Origin: Nocardia sp.
GTDB lineage: Bacteria; Actinomycetota; Actinomycetes; Mycobacteriales; Mycobacteriaceae
Length of the DNA: 14,120 nt
Reading direction: 5' to 3'
Assembly: GCA_013361595.1 (NCBI GenBank)
Contig: JABFXT010000072.1
Span: forward strand, 1-14,120
In this document: one piece after another, positions 6,482-13,949 of the stretch
Position numbering within the stretch: the stretch's first letter is position 1
Layout of the letters: every line of letters starts with the position of its first letter
Program-made: the position numbers and the translations under genes
The notes under the pieces: model-generated
Seen by the model: only the letters and a program-made list of their open reading frames with translations
The model's database searches: none
What the model was told of the DNA's origin: nothing

Positions 6482-7275
6482 ACAACCTCCATCGCGAACT
6501 CGCGCCGATCACGGATTCGGCCTGGGCCGTTATCGAAGAGGAGGCCACGCGGACATTCAAGCGGCACAACGCCGGCCGCCGCGTGGTGGATCTGTCCGGG
6601 CCGCACGGTACCGACTATTCGGCCCGGGGCCTCGGGCATACGACACCCATCGCCGCCCCGCACGACGGGGTGCATGCGCGCCAGCGCGTGGTGGCACCGC
6701 TCGTCGAGCTACGGGTGCCGTTCACGCTGTCGCGGGAGGAACTCGACAATGTCGAGCGTGGCGCTCAGGACACCGATCTGGATCCGGTGAAGGACGCGGC
6801 CCGCAATATCGCCTTCGCGGAGGACCGCGCGGTGTTCGAGGGGTATACGGCGGCGGGTATCACCGGGATCCGCTCCGGTTCCTCGAACAAGGCGATCGCG
6901 CTGCCCGACGATGTGTTCGGGGTGCCCGAAGTGATCGCGCTGGCAGTGAGCGAACTGCGGCTGGCCGGTGTGGACGGACCGTATTCGGTACTGCTGAGCG
7001 CCGATCTGTACACGAAGGTGAGCGAGACCTCCAACCACGGGCATCCGCTGCGCACCCATCTGGAACGCCTCGTTCCCGACGGGGAGATCATCTGGGCGCC
7101 GGCCATCGACGGCGCGTTCGTGCTCACCACCCGCGGCGGAGATTTCGATCTCACGCTGGGCCAGGATCTGTCCATCGGTTATCTGGCACACGACGCGGAG
7201 ACCGTGCAACTGTATTTCCAGCAGAGCATGACCTTCCACGTGTATTCCGCCGAGGCCGCCGTCGCGCTTTTCTGA
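6478..7275 (+). CDS. Family 1 encapsulin shell protein (linocin M18 / Cfp29 type)
   Basis: A self-assembling HK97-fold protein that forms the protein nanocompartment enclosing DyP; family 1 shells of this size are normally 60-mers. The 265 residues equal the length I recall for M. tuberculosis Cfp29, and the motifs align closely: MNNLHRELAPITDSAW at the N-terminus, RTFKRHNAGRRVVD, LRVPFTLSREELDNVERG, EDRAVFEGY, GITGIRSGSSN, ELRLAGVDGPYSVLLSADLYTKVSETS, and IIWAPAIDGAFVLTTRGGDFDLTLGQD. The N-terminal helix segment forms the cargo-peptide pocket in the family. No signal peptide is present. The start overlaps the DyP stop by four bases and has AGGAG five bases upstream. A strong hairpin begins two bases after the stop, so the operon probably ends here. 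No other visible neighbour carries a cargo tail. Confidence 0.98.
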   Translation: MNNLHRELAPITDSAWAVIEEEATRTFKRHNAGRRVVDLSGPHGTDYSARGLGHTTPIAAPHDGVHARQRVVAPLVELRVPFTLSREELDNVERGAQDTDLDPVKDAARNIAFAEDRAVFEGYTAAGITGIRSGSSNKAIALPDDVFGVPEVIALAVSELRLAGVDGPYSVLLSADLYTKVSETSNHGHPLRTHLERLVPDGEIIWAPAIDGAFVLTTRGGDFDLTLGQDLSIGYLAHDAETVQLYFQQSMTFHVYSAEAAVALF

Positions 7276-7276
7276 G

Positions 7277-7296
7277 CCGGTGACCAGCGTCACCGG
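7277..7296 (+). terminator. Perfect hairpin closing the DyP-encapsulin operon
   Basis: CCGGTGAC-CAGC-GTCACCGG is an exact 8-base-pair stem with a 4-base loop, starting two bases after the encapsulin stop. No U-tract follows, which is usual for actinobacterial terminator-like hairpins. It is the strongest simple hairpin I found in an intergenic region of this window. Confidence 0.6.
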
Positions 7297-7316
7297 GCCG
7301 GCCACCCGCCGTCCGG

Positions 7317-7322
7317 TAGCGT
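7317..7322 (+). promoter_or_regulatory. Putative -10 box of the PH-like membrane protein gene
   Basis: TAGCGT fits TANNNT. Transcription would start near 7329 and give a leader of about 30 bases with a CGGAG ribosome site. The box directly precedes an in-frame GTG at 7323, so that GTG cannot be the start if the box is used. Confidence 0.35.
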
Positions 7323-7361
7323 GTGGCCGGGAGCACCAGTGTGCGGTTGAACGGAGTCGGT

Positions 7362-7892
7362 ATGCAGATGGTGCACGCGGGTGTCGTGTCCACGGGCCGG
7401 GTGCTGGGATACAGCCTCGCCGGGGTCGCGGTGGTCGTCGTGGTGACCGTTCCGACCGTCCTGTTCTTCGGCCCGTCCCGGGTGTTCACCGGGATCGTGC
7501 TGGGTGCGCTGCTCGCGGTCGCCGCACTGTTCGCGCTGTTCACCCGGGATGCCGTGGTCCTCACCGAGCAGGCGATCCATCGCCGCACGCCCTGGTCGGT
7601 GACCAGTATCGACTGGGATCGGGTGGTGGCCGGGCGTTTCGGCCTCGACGAGAAATCACGCTGGTCGCTTGCGCTGGATCTCTCCGGTGGTGCGGAATTG
7701 CACGGCGAACTCGTCCTGCTGTCGATTCCGCCGGTCGAAGGACCGGTTTCCGGCGCATACGACCTGCGTAAACGTGAGCAGATAAACGAGATACGCAATA
7801 TGTTGCGGCATAAACGGATTCCCATTACGGTGCTTCCGGATATCGCGGGCGCACTCGAGCGGCACTGGCGGATCGCTCCGCCCACGCGGTGA
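7362..7892 (+). CDS. Two-helix membrane protein with probable PH-like domain
   Basis: A 176-residue protein with two adjacent membrane segments, about residues 16-36 (very Val-rich) and 41-60, followed by a soluble domain starting TRDAVVLTEQAIHRRTPWSVTSIDWDRVVAG. That pattern (a strand meeting 'TEQAIHRR', then a 'IDWDRV' strand) resembles the bacterial PH domains found after paired helices in many actinobacterial membrane proteins. The domain continues with WSLALDLSGGAELHGELVLL and ends with a basic helix, YDLRKREQINEIRNMLRHKR. The function is unknown. The ATG at 7362 is chosen because CGGAG lies 5 bases before it and a -10 box at 7317 lies upstream. GTG at 7323 is the alternative. It is on the same strand as, and 98 bases before, the secreted hydrolase; a functional link is not shown. 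Confidence 0.8.
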   Translation: MQMVHAGVVSTGRVLGYSLAGVAVVVVVTVPTVLFFGPSRVFTGIVLGALLAVAALFALFTRDAVVLTEQAIHRRTPWSVTSIDWDRVVAGRFGLDEKSRWSLALDLSGGAELHGELVLLSIPPVEGPVSGAYDLRKREQINEIRNMLRHKRIPITVLPDIAGALERHWRIAPPTR

Positions 7893-7980
7893 ACGCCGGT
7901 CCGCCGGTTCGCCGCATACGTTTCCGGACTGCGCAGATCACGACCGCTGCCGCTATCGAGGAATCGACCACCGCACGGCA

Positions 7981-7986
7981 AAGGAG
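7981..7986 (+). promoter_or_regulatory. Shine-Dalgarno site of the secreted hydrolase
   Basis: AAGGAG, 4 bases before the ATG at 7991, selects the start that puts a classical signal peptide at the N-terminus. The open frame extends upstream to 7889, but that part is basic and not signal-like. Confidence 0.7.
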
Positions 7987-7990
7987 AGTA

Positions 7991-9130
7991 ATGGTTCGCC
8001 ACGTCCGGGTAATCGTGGGGATCGTCACGCTGATGGCGGCCCTCTGCGCCGGTCTGCCGTCGGCCGCCGCGCGAGCCGACGAGGGCTGGTATCCCGGGCG
8101 ACTGCTGGCGGCCGCGCCACTGGGCCGCGCATGGGCGGGCCTGGACGGTGTGCAGCGCATCGAATACATCACCACCGGACCCGGCGGCAAACTCGTTCCC
8201 GCTGCCGCTCTCGTGCGTATCCCCGGCGGGCCCGTGCCGGAGGGTGGTCGCCGGGTGGTCGCCTGGGATCACGGCACCTCCGGCCTGGCGCAGGACTGCG
8301 GGCTCACCGGTTCGGCGCAACTGGAGCAGCACACCGGGCCGACCGTGCAGCGTCTCACCGATGCGGGATACGCGGTGGTCGCTCCCGACTACATCGGACT
8401 GAGCCCCAACTCCCCGGGCCCGCACCCGTATCTGCAGACCAGCACCGAGGCCACGGCCACCATCGACGCGGTGCGCGCCGCCCGGGCCGCGTTCACCCAG
8501 CTGTCGTCGAGCTGGGCGGTGGCCGGCTGGTCGCAGGGCGGCCACGCCGCGCTCGGTACCGGCCGGTTCGCTCCGGAATACGCTCCCGAACTCGATTTCC
8601 GCGGCACCGCCGCGCTGGCTCCGGTCACCAATCTGGAGGACATCTTCCTGCGTTCGCGCCCGGATCAGCCCGAGATGCCCGGATATGTGGGCCGATCCGT
8701 GCCCCTGGTGCTCGCGGGGATGACCGGCGCCCAGCTGGGGCCCGAGGTGGGCGACTTCCTGACCCCGCAGGGGCGCCAGTTCATCGCCGGACTCAGCACG
8801 GGCTGCAATTCGCAGGCGCGCAAGATGCTGTCCAGCGTGGAGATCGGCGCAATGCTGACCCGGCCGCTCAACGATCCCGAGTTCGCGCCGGTCATGCGCG
8901 ACTACATGGCCGTTCCGGTCAGTGGATACCAGGATCCGATCCTCATCGTGCACGGCAACTTCGACACCGTCGTGCCGCTACCGCTGAGCCTCGCGATGGT
9001 GGGGAAGTTCGTGCTCCACGGCACCCAGAATCAGGCCCGATGGCTGAACGCCGGGCACGAGAACCTGGAGAGCTCGGGTGGTATGGACCTCGTCCTCGCT
9101 TTCCTGGCCAAGGAGCTCCCGGTCGACTGA
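7991..9130 (+). CDS. Secreted alpha/beta hydrolase, secretory lipase (LIP) family
   Basis: An exported esterase or lipase. The 379-residue precursor begins with a Sec signal peptide: basic MVRHVR, a hydrophobic core VIVGIVTLMAALCAGL, and a probable cut after Ala-Arg-Ala at residue 29. The mature part resembles secretory lipases of the PF03583 type. It shows VVAWDHGTSGLAQDC (89-103), GYAVVAPDYIGLSPNSPGPHPY (126-147), the nucleophile Ser181 in AGWSQGGHAAL, HGNFDTVVP (321-329, Asp325) and NAGHENL (353-359, His356) as the remaining triad. Cys103 and Cys272 are the only two cysteines of the mature protein and could form a disulfide. The substrate cannot be read from sequence; members act on triacylglycerols or other esters. 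Start set by AAGGAG at 7981. It ends six bases from the convergent aidB gene, leaving no room for a separate terminator. Confidence 0.93.
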   Translation: MVRHVRVIVGIVTLMAALCAGLPSAAARADEGWYPGRLLAAAPLGRAWAGLDGVQRIEYITTGPGGKLVPAAALVRIPGGPVPEGGRRVVAWDHGTSGLAQDCGLTGSAQLEQHTGPTVQRLTDAGYAVVAPDYIGLSPNSPGPHPYLQTSTEATATIDAVRAARAAFTQLSSSWAVAGWSQGGHAALGTGRFAPEYAPELDFRGTAALAPVTNLEDIFLRSRPDQPEMPGYVGRSVPLVLAGMTGAQLGPEVGDFLTPQGRQFIAGLSTGCNSQARKMLSSVEIGAMLTRPLNDPEFAPVMRDYMAVPVSGYQDPILIVHGNFDTVVPLPLSLAMVGKFVLHGTQNQARWLNAGHENLESSGGMDLVLAFLAKELPVD

Positions 9131-9136
9131 CCCGGC

Positions 9137-10756
9137 TCAGGCGAACGCCCGCTCGATAACGGCCGTCGTATCCACTCCGGTCGGCAGCGTGCCGAACGCG
9201 GCACCCCAGTCCGTGCCCAGGCGGGACGCGCAGAAGGCGTCCGCCACCGCGCGGTGGCCGTGCCGGACCAGCTGCGCACCCTGCAGTACCAGCGCCATCA
9301 GCTCGACGATCCGCCGCGCGCGGTACTCGATATCGCTGTGGTCGGCCAGTTCCTTGCCGATCAGGTCGATCGCGTGATCCAGGTGCGGGTTCTCGCCGCG
9401 GGCCCGCGATACCTCCGTGAAGTAGGCCTCCACGGTTTCGGGCCGGGTACCCATGGCGCGCAGCGCATCGAGCGCGGCGACATTGCCCGAGCCCTCCCAG
9501 ATCGACATCAGAGGCGCCTCCCGGTAGAGCCGGGGCATCCCCGACTCCTCGACGTAGCCGTTCCCGCCGAAGCATTCCAGTGCTTCGGCCGCGTGCACGG
9601 ACGCACGTTTGCACACCCAGTACTTCGTGACCGCCAGGGCGATCCGGCGTAGCGCCGCTTCGGCCGGATCCCCGGCCGCCCGGTCGGTGGCCCCGGCCAG
9701 CCGCAGCATGACCGTGGTGGCCGCCTCGGATTCGATCACCAGATCGGCCAGGACGTTGCGCATCGCGGGTTGATCGATCAGCGCGGCACCGAAGGCCTTG
9801 CGATGGCGGGCATGGTGCACCGCGCGGACGGCGGCCGCGCGCATCCCGACCGAAGAACCGATGACGCAGTCGAGCCGGGTCATATTGACCATCTCGATGA
9901 TGGTTTTCACCCCGGCGCCCTCCGCGCCGATCGGCCATCCGATCGCGTTCTCGTATTCGATCTCCGCCGAGGCGTTCGACCTGTTGCCGAGTTTGTCCTT
10001 GAGCCGTTGCAGCCGGATCGGATTGCGGGAACCGTCGGGTAGCACTCGGGGCAGCAGGAAACACGACAGCCCGCCCGGGGCCTGCGCGAGCGTCAGGAAC
10101 ATATCGGACATGGGCGCCGAGGTGAACCATTTGTGCCCGATGAGCCGATATGTCCCGTCCGGTTGCGGAGTCGCGGTGGTGGTGTTGGCCCGCACGTCCG
10201 AACCGCCCTGTTTCTCCGTCATCGACATACCGGCGATGAGCCCGGCCTTGGTGGACGGTTCACGCAGCCCGAACTCGTAGGAGCGCGAGGTGAGCAGCGG
10301 TTCGTACGCGGCCGTCAGTTCCGGGTTGTGTCGCAGTGCCGGAATCGCGGCGTAGGTCATCGAGATCGGGCACATATGCCCGGCGTCGGCCCCGCCCCAG
10401 ACATAGAACTTCGCGGCCCGGGCCACATGCGCGCCGGTCCGGTCGTCGGTCCAGGGGGCCGCGTGCAGGCCGTGTTCGACCGCGACAGTCATCAGGTCGT
10501 GCCAGTGTGGATGGAACTCCACCTCGTCGACGCGGTTGCCGTAGCGGTCGTGAGTGTGCAGGACGGGCGGGTATCGCACGGCGAGCCGGCCCCATTCCTG
10601 AACCTGCTCGCTACCGGCGAGCGCGCCGAGTTCGCGCACCTCCGCCTCCGCCCATCCGGCACCCTCGCGGTGCAGTCCGGTCAGCAACGAGGGGTCCCGG
10701 GAAGCGTCGAACGGCGTGATCGGCGGAACCTGGTTGAAGACCTCGTGCGTTGGCAT
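9137..10756 (-). CDS. aidB: AidB-type acyl-CoA dehydrogenase family flavoprotein
   Basis: FAD-containing acyl-CoA dehydrogenase relative of the AidB subfamily. In E. coli, AidB is part of the adaptive response to alkylating agents, binds DNA and has weak isovaleryl-CoA dehydrogenase activity. The 539-residue length matches E. coli AidB (541), longer than ordinary acyl-CoA dehydrogenases (about 380-400). Motifs typical of the subfamily are VEFHPHWHDLM (79-89), MCPISMTYAA (128-137), MSMTEKQGGSDVRANTT (177-193), GHKWFTSAPMSD (207-218), LKDKLGNRSNASAEIEY (252-268), ECFGGNGYVEESGMPRLYREAP (394-415) and MSIWEGSGNV (417-426). The ATG at 10756 is preceded by CATAAT and lacks a Shine-Dalgarno site, suggesting a leaderless mRNA. 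No ada or alkA gene is visible, so an alkylation-response role here is inferred from family alone. It is divergent from the acyltransferase-like gene and convergent with the lipase. Confidence 0.92.
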   Translation of the reverse strand: MPTHEVFNQVPPITPFDASRDPSLLTGLHREGAGWAEAEVRELGALAGSEQVQEWGRLAVRYPPVLHTHDRYGNRVDEVEFHPHWHDLMTVAVEHGLHAAPWTDDRTGAHVARAAKFYVWGGADAGHMCPISMTYAAIPALRHNPELTAAYEPLLTSRSYEFGLREPSTKAGLIAGMSMTEKQGGSDVRANTTTATPQPDGTYRLIGHKWFTSAPMSDMFLTLAQAPGGLSCFLLPRVLPDGSRNPIRLQRLKDKLGNRSNASAEIEYENAIGWPIGAEGAGVKTIIEMVNMTRLDCVIGSSVGMRAAAVRAVHHARHRKAFGAALIDQPAMRNVLADLVIESEAATTVMLRLAGATDRAAGDPAEAALRRIALAVTKYWVCKRASVHAAEALECFGGNGYVEESGMPRLYREAPLMSIWEGSGNVAALDALRAMGTRPETVEAYFTEVSRARGENPHLDHAIDLIGKELADHSDIEYRARRIVELMALVLQGAQLVRHGHRAVADAFCASRLGTDWGAAFGTLPTGVDTTAVIERAFA

Positions 10757-10762
10757 CCATCG

Positions 10763-10768
10763 ATTATG
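10763..10768 (-). promoter_or_regulatory. Putative -10 box of aidB
   Basis: On the minus strand, CATAAT (5 of 6 matches to TATAAT) lies 6 bases before the aidB ATG, implying a leaderless transcript. It is the most AT-rich hexamer in the 124-base divergent gap. TTTCCG lies 17 bases upstream as a weak -35. Confidence 0.5.
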
Positions 10769-10868
10769 CGTCCCACGTCACACTGCGGAAAGGTGGGGAT
10801 GACGACCGGTCGGTATCGGCGGTGGGCGTCCGGCGGGTGGCTACGCCGCCGCACCGGAAATCAACGGA

Positions 10869-10874
10869 TAGCCT
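10869..10874 (+). promoter_or_regulatory. Putative -10 box of the acyltransferase-like gene
   Basis: TAGCCT fits TANNNT and ends 6 bases before the ATG at 10881, again implying a leaderless transcript. It abuts an in-frame GTG at 10875, which is therefore an unlikely start. Confidence 0.4.
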
Positions 10875-10880
10875 GTGCGG

Positions 10881-12293
10881 ATGCGCCGCTTGAGCGTTGT
10901 CGACGAGATCTTTCTGCGGACCCATCGGGGGCTCGGCACCCCGATCGCGCTCCAGGGCCTCTGGCGGACCGCGGAGCCGGTGGACCCGGTGGAACTCGCC
11001 CGGTTGCACGAAGGGTTGCGCACCGGGCCGCTGGCCCGCCGCGTGGTGCGGTCGCGGATACCGGGCGCGCGGGCCCGTTGGCAGCACAACGATCGCGCGC
11101 ATCCGCTGGAACTCCACCGCGCGGCCCTCACGCCGGAACAGATCGCGAGCTGGGCCGACGCGCGCGGCGCGGACCTCGATCCGGAATACGGCCCGGGCTG
11201 GCGCCTGTCGGCCGCGCCGCTCACGGACGGGGGCACGATCATCGCCCTCACCTGCTCGCACGTCCTCGCCGATGCGCGGGGGCTGATCATCGCCGTCGAA
11301 CACGCGCTCCGGGCGCCGGCTTCCGGACCCGAGACCGATACGCCGCGCCCGTCCGCCGCGCCGGCTCCGGAACCCGCCGGCGCCCCCGATTCGGATTGGG
11401 CCGATGCCGCGCATATCTGGACCACGGTCGCGCTCGGTGGGATCCGGGCCGCCGCGGCCCGGATCCCACCCGGGGTGCGCAACCCGGGGTCCGGAGCGGA
11501 CGGCAGCGGCCACGTGGCGAGCCCCTCCGGCGGCCGGGCCCCGGGACCTCCGGCCGCGACTCCGGATCCGCTGCGGGAGCGGCAGTCCGGATCCACGGAC
11601 ACCGAATCACCCGCGACTGCCGGATCGGCCGGAACCGCGCACGGCGAAATGTCCGAGCCCGCGCTGATACTGCGCTGCCCGGTCACCGAGTGGGACCGGA
11701 TCGCCGCGGCGTACGGCGGTACCGCGAACAGTCTGTTCATCTGGTCGGTCGCGAACATATTGTGGGCCGCCGGTTTCCCCGCCACCGAGATCACGGCCAG
11801 TCTGCCGGTGGACACCCGGGACGAACCCCGGATCGACAACGATCTCGCCGTGACCGAGATCGCGGTGACCCCGCAAGACGGTCCGGCCGATATCCGGGCC
11901 AAGAGCCGAGCCGCTTACGAGCGGCGGATGTCGAGCCCCGGTGGCCTGCCGGAGGAATTCCTGTACCTGGTGCCGGACAAGGTGGCGCATCTGCTGTCCC
12001 GCGGCGCCGGCGAACGCGACATCCTCTGCTCGAATATCGGCCCGATCCCGCCCGCACTGTCGGTGCTCGGGCCGCACGAGTGCACCGGAATCGCGACCCG
12101 CGCCCTGCACCCCGGCCTCCGCCTCGCGAACCGGCCGCGAACCCGGCTGTCGGGCTATCTGTGCCGGTTCCGCGACGACTACATCCTGACCCTCGCGAGC
12201 CTCTACCCGGAACACATACCCGACGCCGACACGCTGCACCGGCTCGCCGCCGCGACCACCCGGCGGGTCGGACTGCCGATCCGGCCCTGGTGA
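10881..12293 (+). CDS. Putative acyltransferase of the CAT/condensation-domain fold
   Basis: A 470-residue protein with no named family recognised. Its layout resembles the chloramphenicol-acetyltransferase superfamily, which includes wax-ester/DGAT enzymes and NRPS condensation domains. The opening MRRLSVVDEIFLRTHRGLGTP (1-21) resembles the WS/DGAT start. The catalytic-type motif is SHVLADARG (126-134; His127, Asp131, Gly134), a single-His variant of HHxxxDG. A second half starts at about residue 259 (EPALILRCPVTEWDRIAAAYG) with TANSLFIWSVANILWAAG (281-298), SLPVDTRDEPRIDNDLAV and CSNIGPIPPALSVLG (383-397). The two halves are joined by an Ala/Pro/Gly-rich, probably disordered stretch (about 145-258) containing a short helix. 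It has no signal peptide. The start at 10881 is chosen over GTG 10875 because a TAGCCT box would abut the GTG. The substrates are unknown. It is divergent from aidB and ends four bases from the convergent pgi. Confidence 0.65.
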   Translation: MRRLSVVDEIFLRTHRGLGTPIALQGLWRTAEPVDPVELARLHEGLRTGPLARRVVRSRIPGARARWQHNDRAHPLELHRAALTPEQIASWADARGADLDPEYGPGWRLSAAPLTDGGTIIALTCSHVLADARGLIIAVEHALRAPASGPETDTPRPSAAPAPEPAGAPDSDWADAAHIWTTVALGGIRAAAARIPPGVRNPGSGADGSGHVASPSGGRAPGPPAATPDPLRERQSGSTDTESPATAGSAGTAHGEMSEPALILRCPVTEWDRIAAAYGGTANSLFIWSVANILWAAGFPATEITASLPVDTRDEPRIDNDLAVTEIAVTPQDGPADIRAKSRAAYERRMSSPGGLPEEFLYLVPDKVAHLLSRGAGERDILCSNIGPIPPALSVLGPHECTGIATRALHPGLRLANRPRTRLSGYLCRFRDDYILTLASLYPEHIPDADTLHRLAAATTRRVGLPIRPW

Positions 12294-12297
12294 CGGC

Positions 12298-13935
12298 TCA
12301 GCGGTTGGCGCGATACCAGCGGATCAGCGAATCGGTGGACGAATCGTCCTGCGGTGCGGGTTCCGCCGGGTCGGTGAGCAGCGGCGCGAGTGCCAGGGCC
12401 TGCTGTTTACCCAGTTCCACACCCCACTGGTCGAAACTGTCGATACCCCAGATCACCCCGGCCACGAACACCTGATGTTCGTAGAGCGCGATCAACTGAC
12501 CCAGCACCGAAGGAGTGAGCCGGGGCGCGAGAATCGTGGTGCTCGGCCGGTTTCCGGGCATCACCTTGTGCGGCACCAGCTCCGGTGGCGTGCCCTCGGC
12601 GGCGATCTCGTCGGCGGTCTTCCCGAATGCCAGGACCTTGGTCTGCGCGAACAGATTGCTCATCAGGATGTCGTGCATACTGCCGGTGCCGTCGCGGGTG
12701 GGCAGATCGTCGGTGGGCCGGGCGAATCCGATGAAATCGGCCGGGATCAACCGGGTGCCCTGATGCAGCAACTGGTAGAAGGCGTGCTGGCCGTTGGTGC
12801 CGGGTTCGCCCCAGAAGATCTCGCCGGTGGAGGTGGTCACCGGGGAACCGTCCGCGCGAACCGATTTCCCGTTCGACTCCATGGTGAGTTGCTGGAGGTA
12901 GGCCGGGAACCGGGCGAGATCGTTCGAATACGGCAGCACCACGCGCGATTGCGCCCCGAAGAAATTCGCGTACCACACACCGAGCAGAGCGAGCAGCGCC
13001 GGCGCGTTCTCGGACAGCGGTGCGGTGGCGAAATGACGGTCCATATCGTGCATACCGGCCAGGAACTCGGCGAAGCGGACCGGGCCGATCGTCACCATCA
13101 CCGACAGTCCGATGGCCGAATCGACCGAGTACCGGCCGCCCACCCAATCCCAGAAGCCGAACATATTGTCGGTGTCGATACCGAATTCGGCGACCCGCCC
13201 GGCATGCGTGGACACCGCCACGAAATGTTTCGGCACCGCGTCCGGGCCGAGCGCGTCCACCAGCCAGCGGCGGGCCGCGGTCGCGTTGGTGAGTGTCTCG
13301 AGGGTGGAAAAGGTTTTGGAGGCGACGATGAACAGGGTGGTCGCCGGATCCAGGTCGGCCAGGGTCGCCACCAGATCCGCGGGGTCCACATTGGAGACGA
13401 ACCGGGCACCGATCCCGGCATCCGCGTAGTGGCGCAGCGCCTGATGCACCATAACGGGCCCGAGATCCGAACCGCCGATACCGATGTTCACCACCGTGCG
13501 GATCCGCTGCCCGGTCGCACCGCGCCATTCACCCGAGCGCACGGCATCGGCGAAAGCGCCCATCCGGTCGAGCACCCGATGGACCGCGGCGACCGCGTCC
13601 TCGCCGTCGATGGTGAGCGAACTACCCTTCGGCAGCCGCAATGCGGTGTGCCCCACCGCGCGGTCCTCGGAGGTGTTGATGTGCTCACCGCGCAGCATCC
13701 GGTCGCGCTGATTCTCCACACCCGCCTCCCGGGCCAGCTCCACCAGCAGCTGCAGTGTTTCCCGGGTGACGCGATGCTTGCTGTAGTCGATCCGCAACTC
13801 ACTCGCGGTCAGCGTCAGATCGCGGCCGCGCGGGGGATCTTCGGCGAACAGATCCCTCAGTTGTAGGGCAGCGATCGCCTCGTGATGATCGCGCAATTTC
13901 TGCCATGCCGCCGATGCGGTTATGTCGACGCTCAC
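12298..13935 (-). CDS. pgi: Glucose-6-phosphate isomerase
   Basis: Interconverts glucose 6-phosphate and fructose 6-phosphate in the cytoplasm, serving glycolysis, gluconeogenesis and entry to the pentose-phosphate route. The 545-residue protein is full length and close to the mycobacterial enzyme I remember (about 553). Landmarks are [22 protein letters not shown] (149-170), [20 protein letters not shown] (205-224), the family signature [15 protein letters not shown] (256-270), [24 protein letters not shown], and the active-site region [20 protein letters not shown] (Glu377 and His384). The C-terminal GVELGKQ carries the catalytic Lys510. The start is GTG at 13935: it matches the family N-terminus, and TACGCT ends 8 bases upstream. 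The frame stays open further upstream to the window edge, but with no pgi-like sequence. It ends four bases from the convergent acyltransferase-like gene. Confidence 0.97.
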   Translation of the reverse strand: MSVDITASAAWQKLRDHHEAIAALQLRDLFAEDPPRGRDLTLTASELRIDYSKHRVTRETLQLLVELAREAGVENQRDRMLRGEHINTSEDRAVGHTALRLPKGSSLTIDGEDAVAAVHRVLDRMGAFADAVRSGEWRGATGQRIRTVVNIGIGGSDLGPVMVHQALRHYADAGIGARFVSNVDPADLVATLADLDPATTLFIVASKTFSTLETLTNATAARRWLVDALGPDAVPKHFVAVSTHAGRVAEFGIDTDNMFGFWDWVGGRYSVDSAIGLSVMVTIGPVRFAEFLAGMHDMDRHFATAPLSENAPALLALLGVWYANFFGAQSRVVLPYSNDLARFPAYLQQLTMESNGKSVRADGSPVTTSTGEIFWGEPGTNGQHAFYQLLHQGTRLIPADFIGFARPTDDLPTRDGTGSMHDILMSNLFAQTKVLAFGKTADEIAAEGTPPELVPHKVMPGNRPSTTILAPRLTPSVLGQLIALYEHQVFVAGVIWGIDSFDQWGVELGKQQALALAPLLTDPAEPAPQDDSSTDSLIRWYRANR

Positions 13936-13943
13936 ACTGGCCG

Positions 13944-13949
13944 AGCGTA
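13944..13949 (-). promoter_or_regulatory. Putative -10 box of pgi
   Basis: On the minus strand, TACGCT fits TANNNT and lies 8 bases before the GTG at 13935. No Shine-Dalgarno sequence is present between them, so the mRNA is probably leaderless or nearly so. Confidence 0.4.

Noticed and set aside
10133..12475. 780-codon plus-strand open frame across aidB and the acyltransferase gene
   Set aside because: It crosses two divergent genes in wrong frames and yields an Arg/Pro/Gly-rich product with no motif; it is an artefact of few stop codons in GC-rich DNA.
12475..13866. 463-codon plus-strand open frame opposite pgi
   Set aside because: It is the antisense shadow of a full-length, motif-complete pgi gene.
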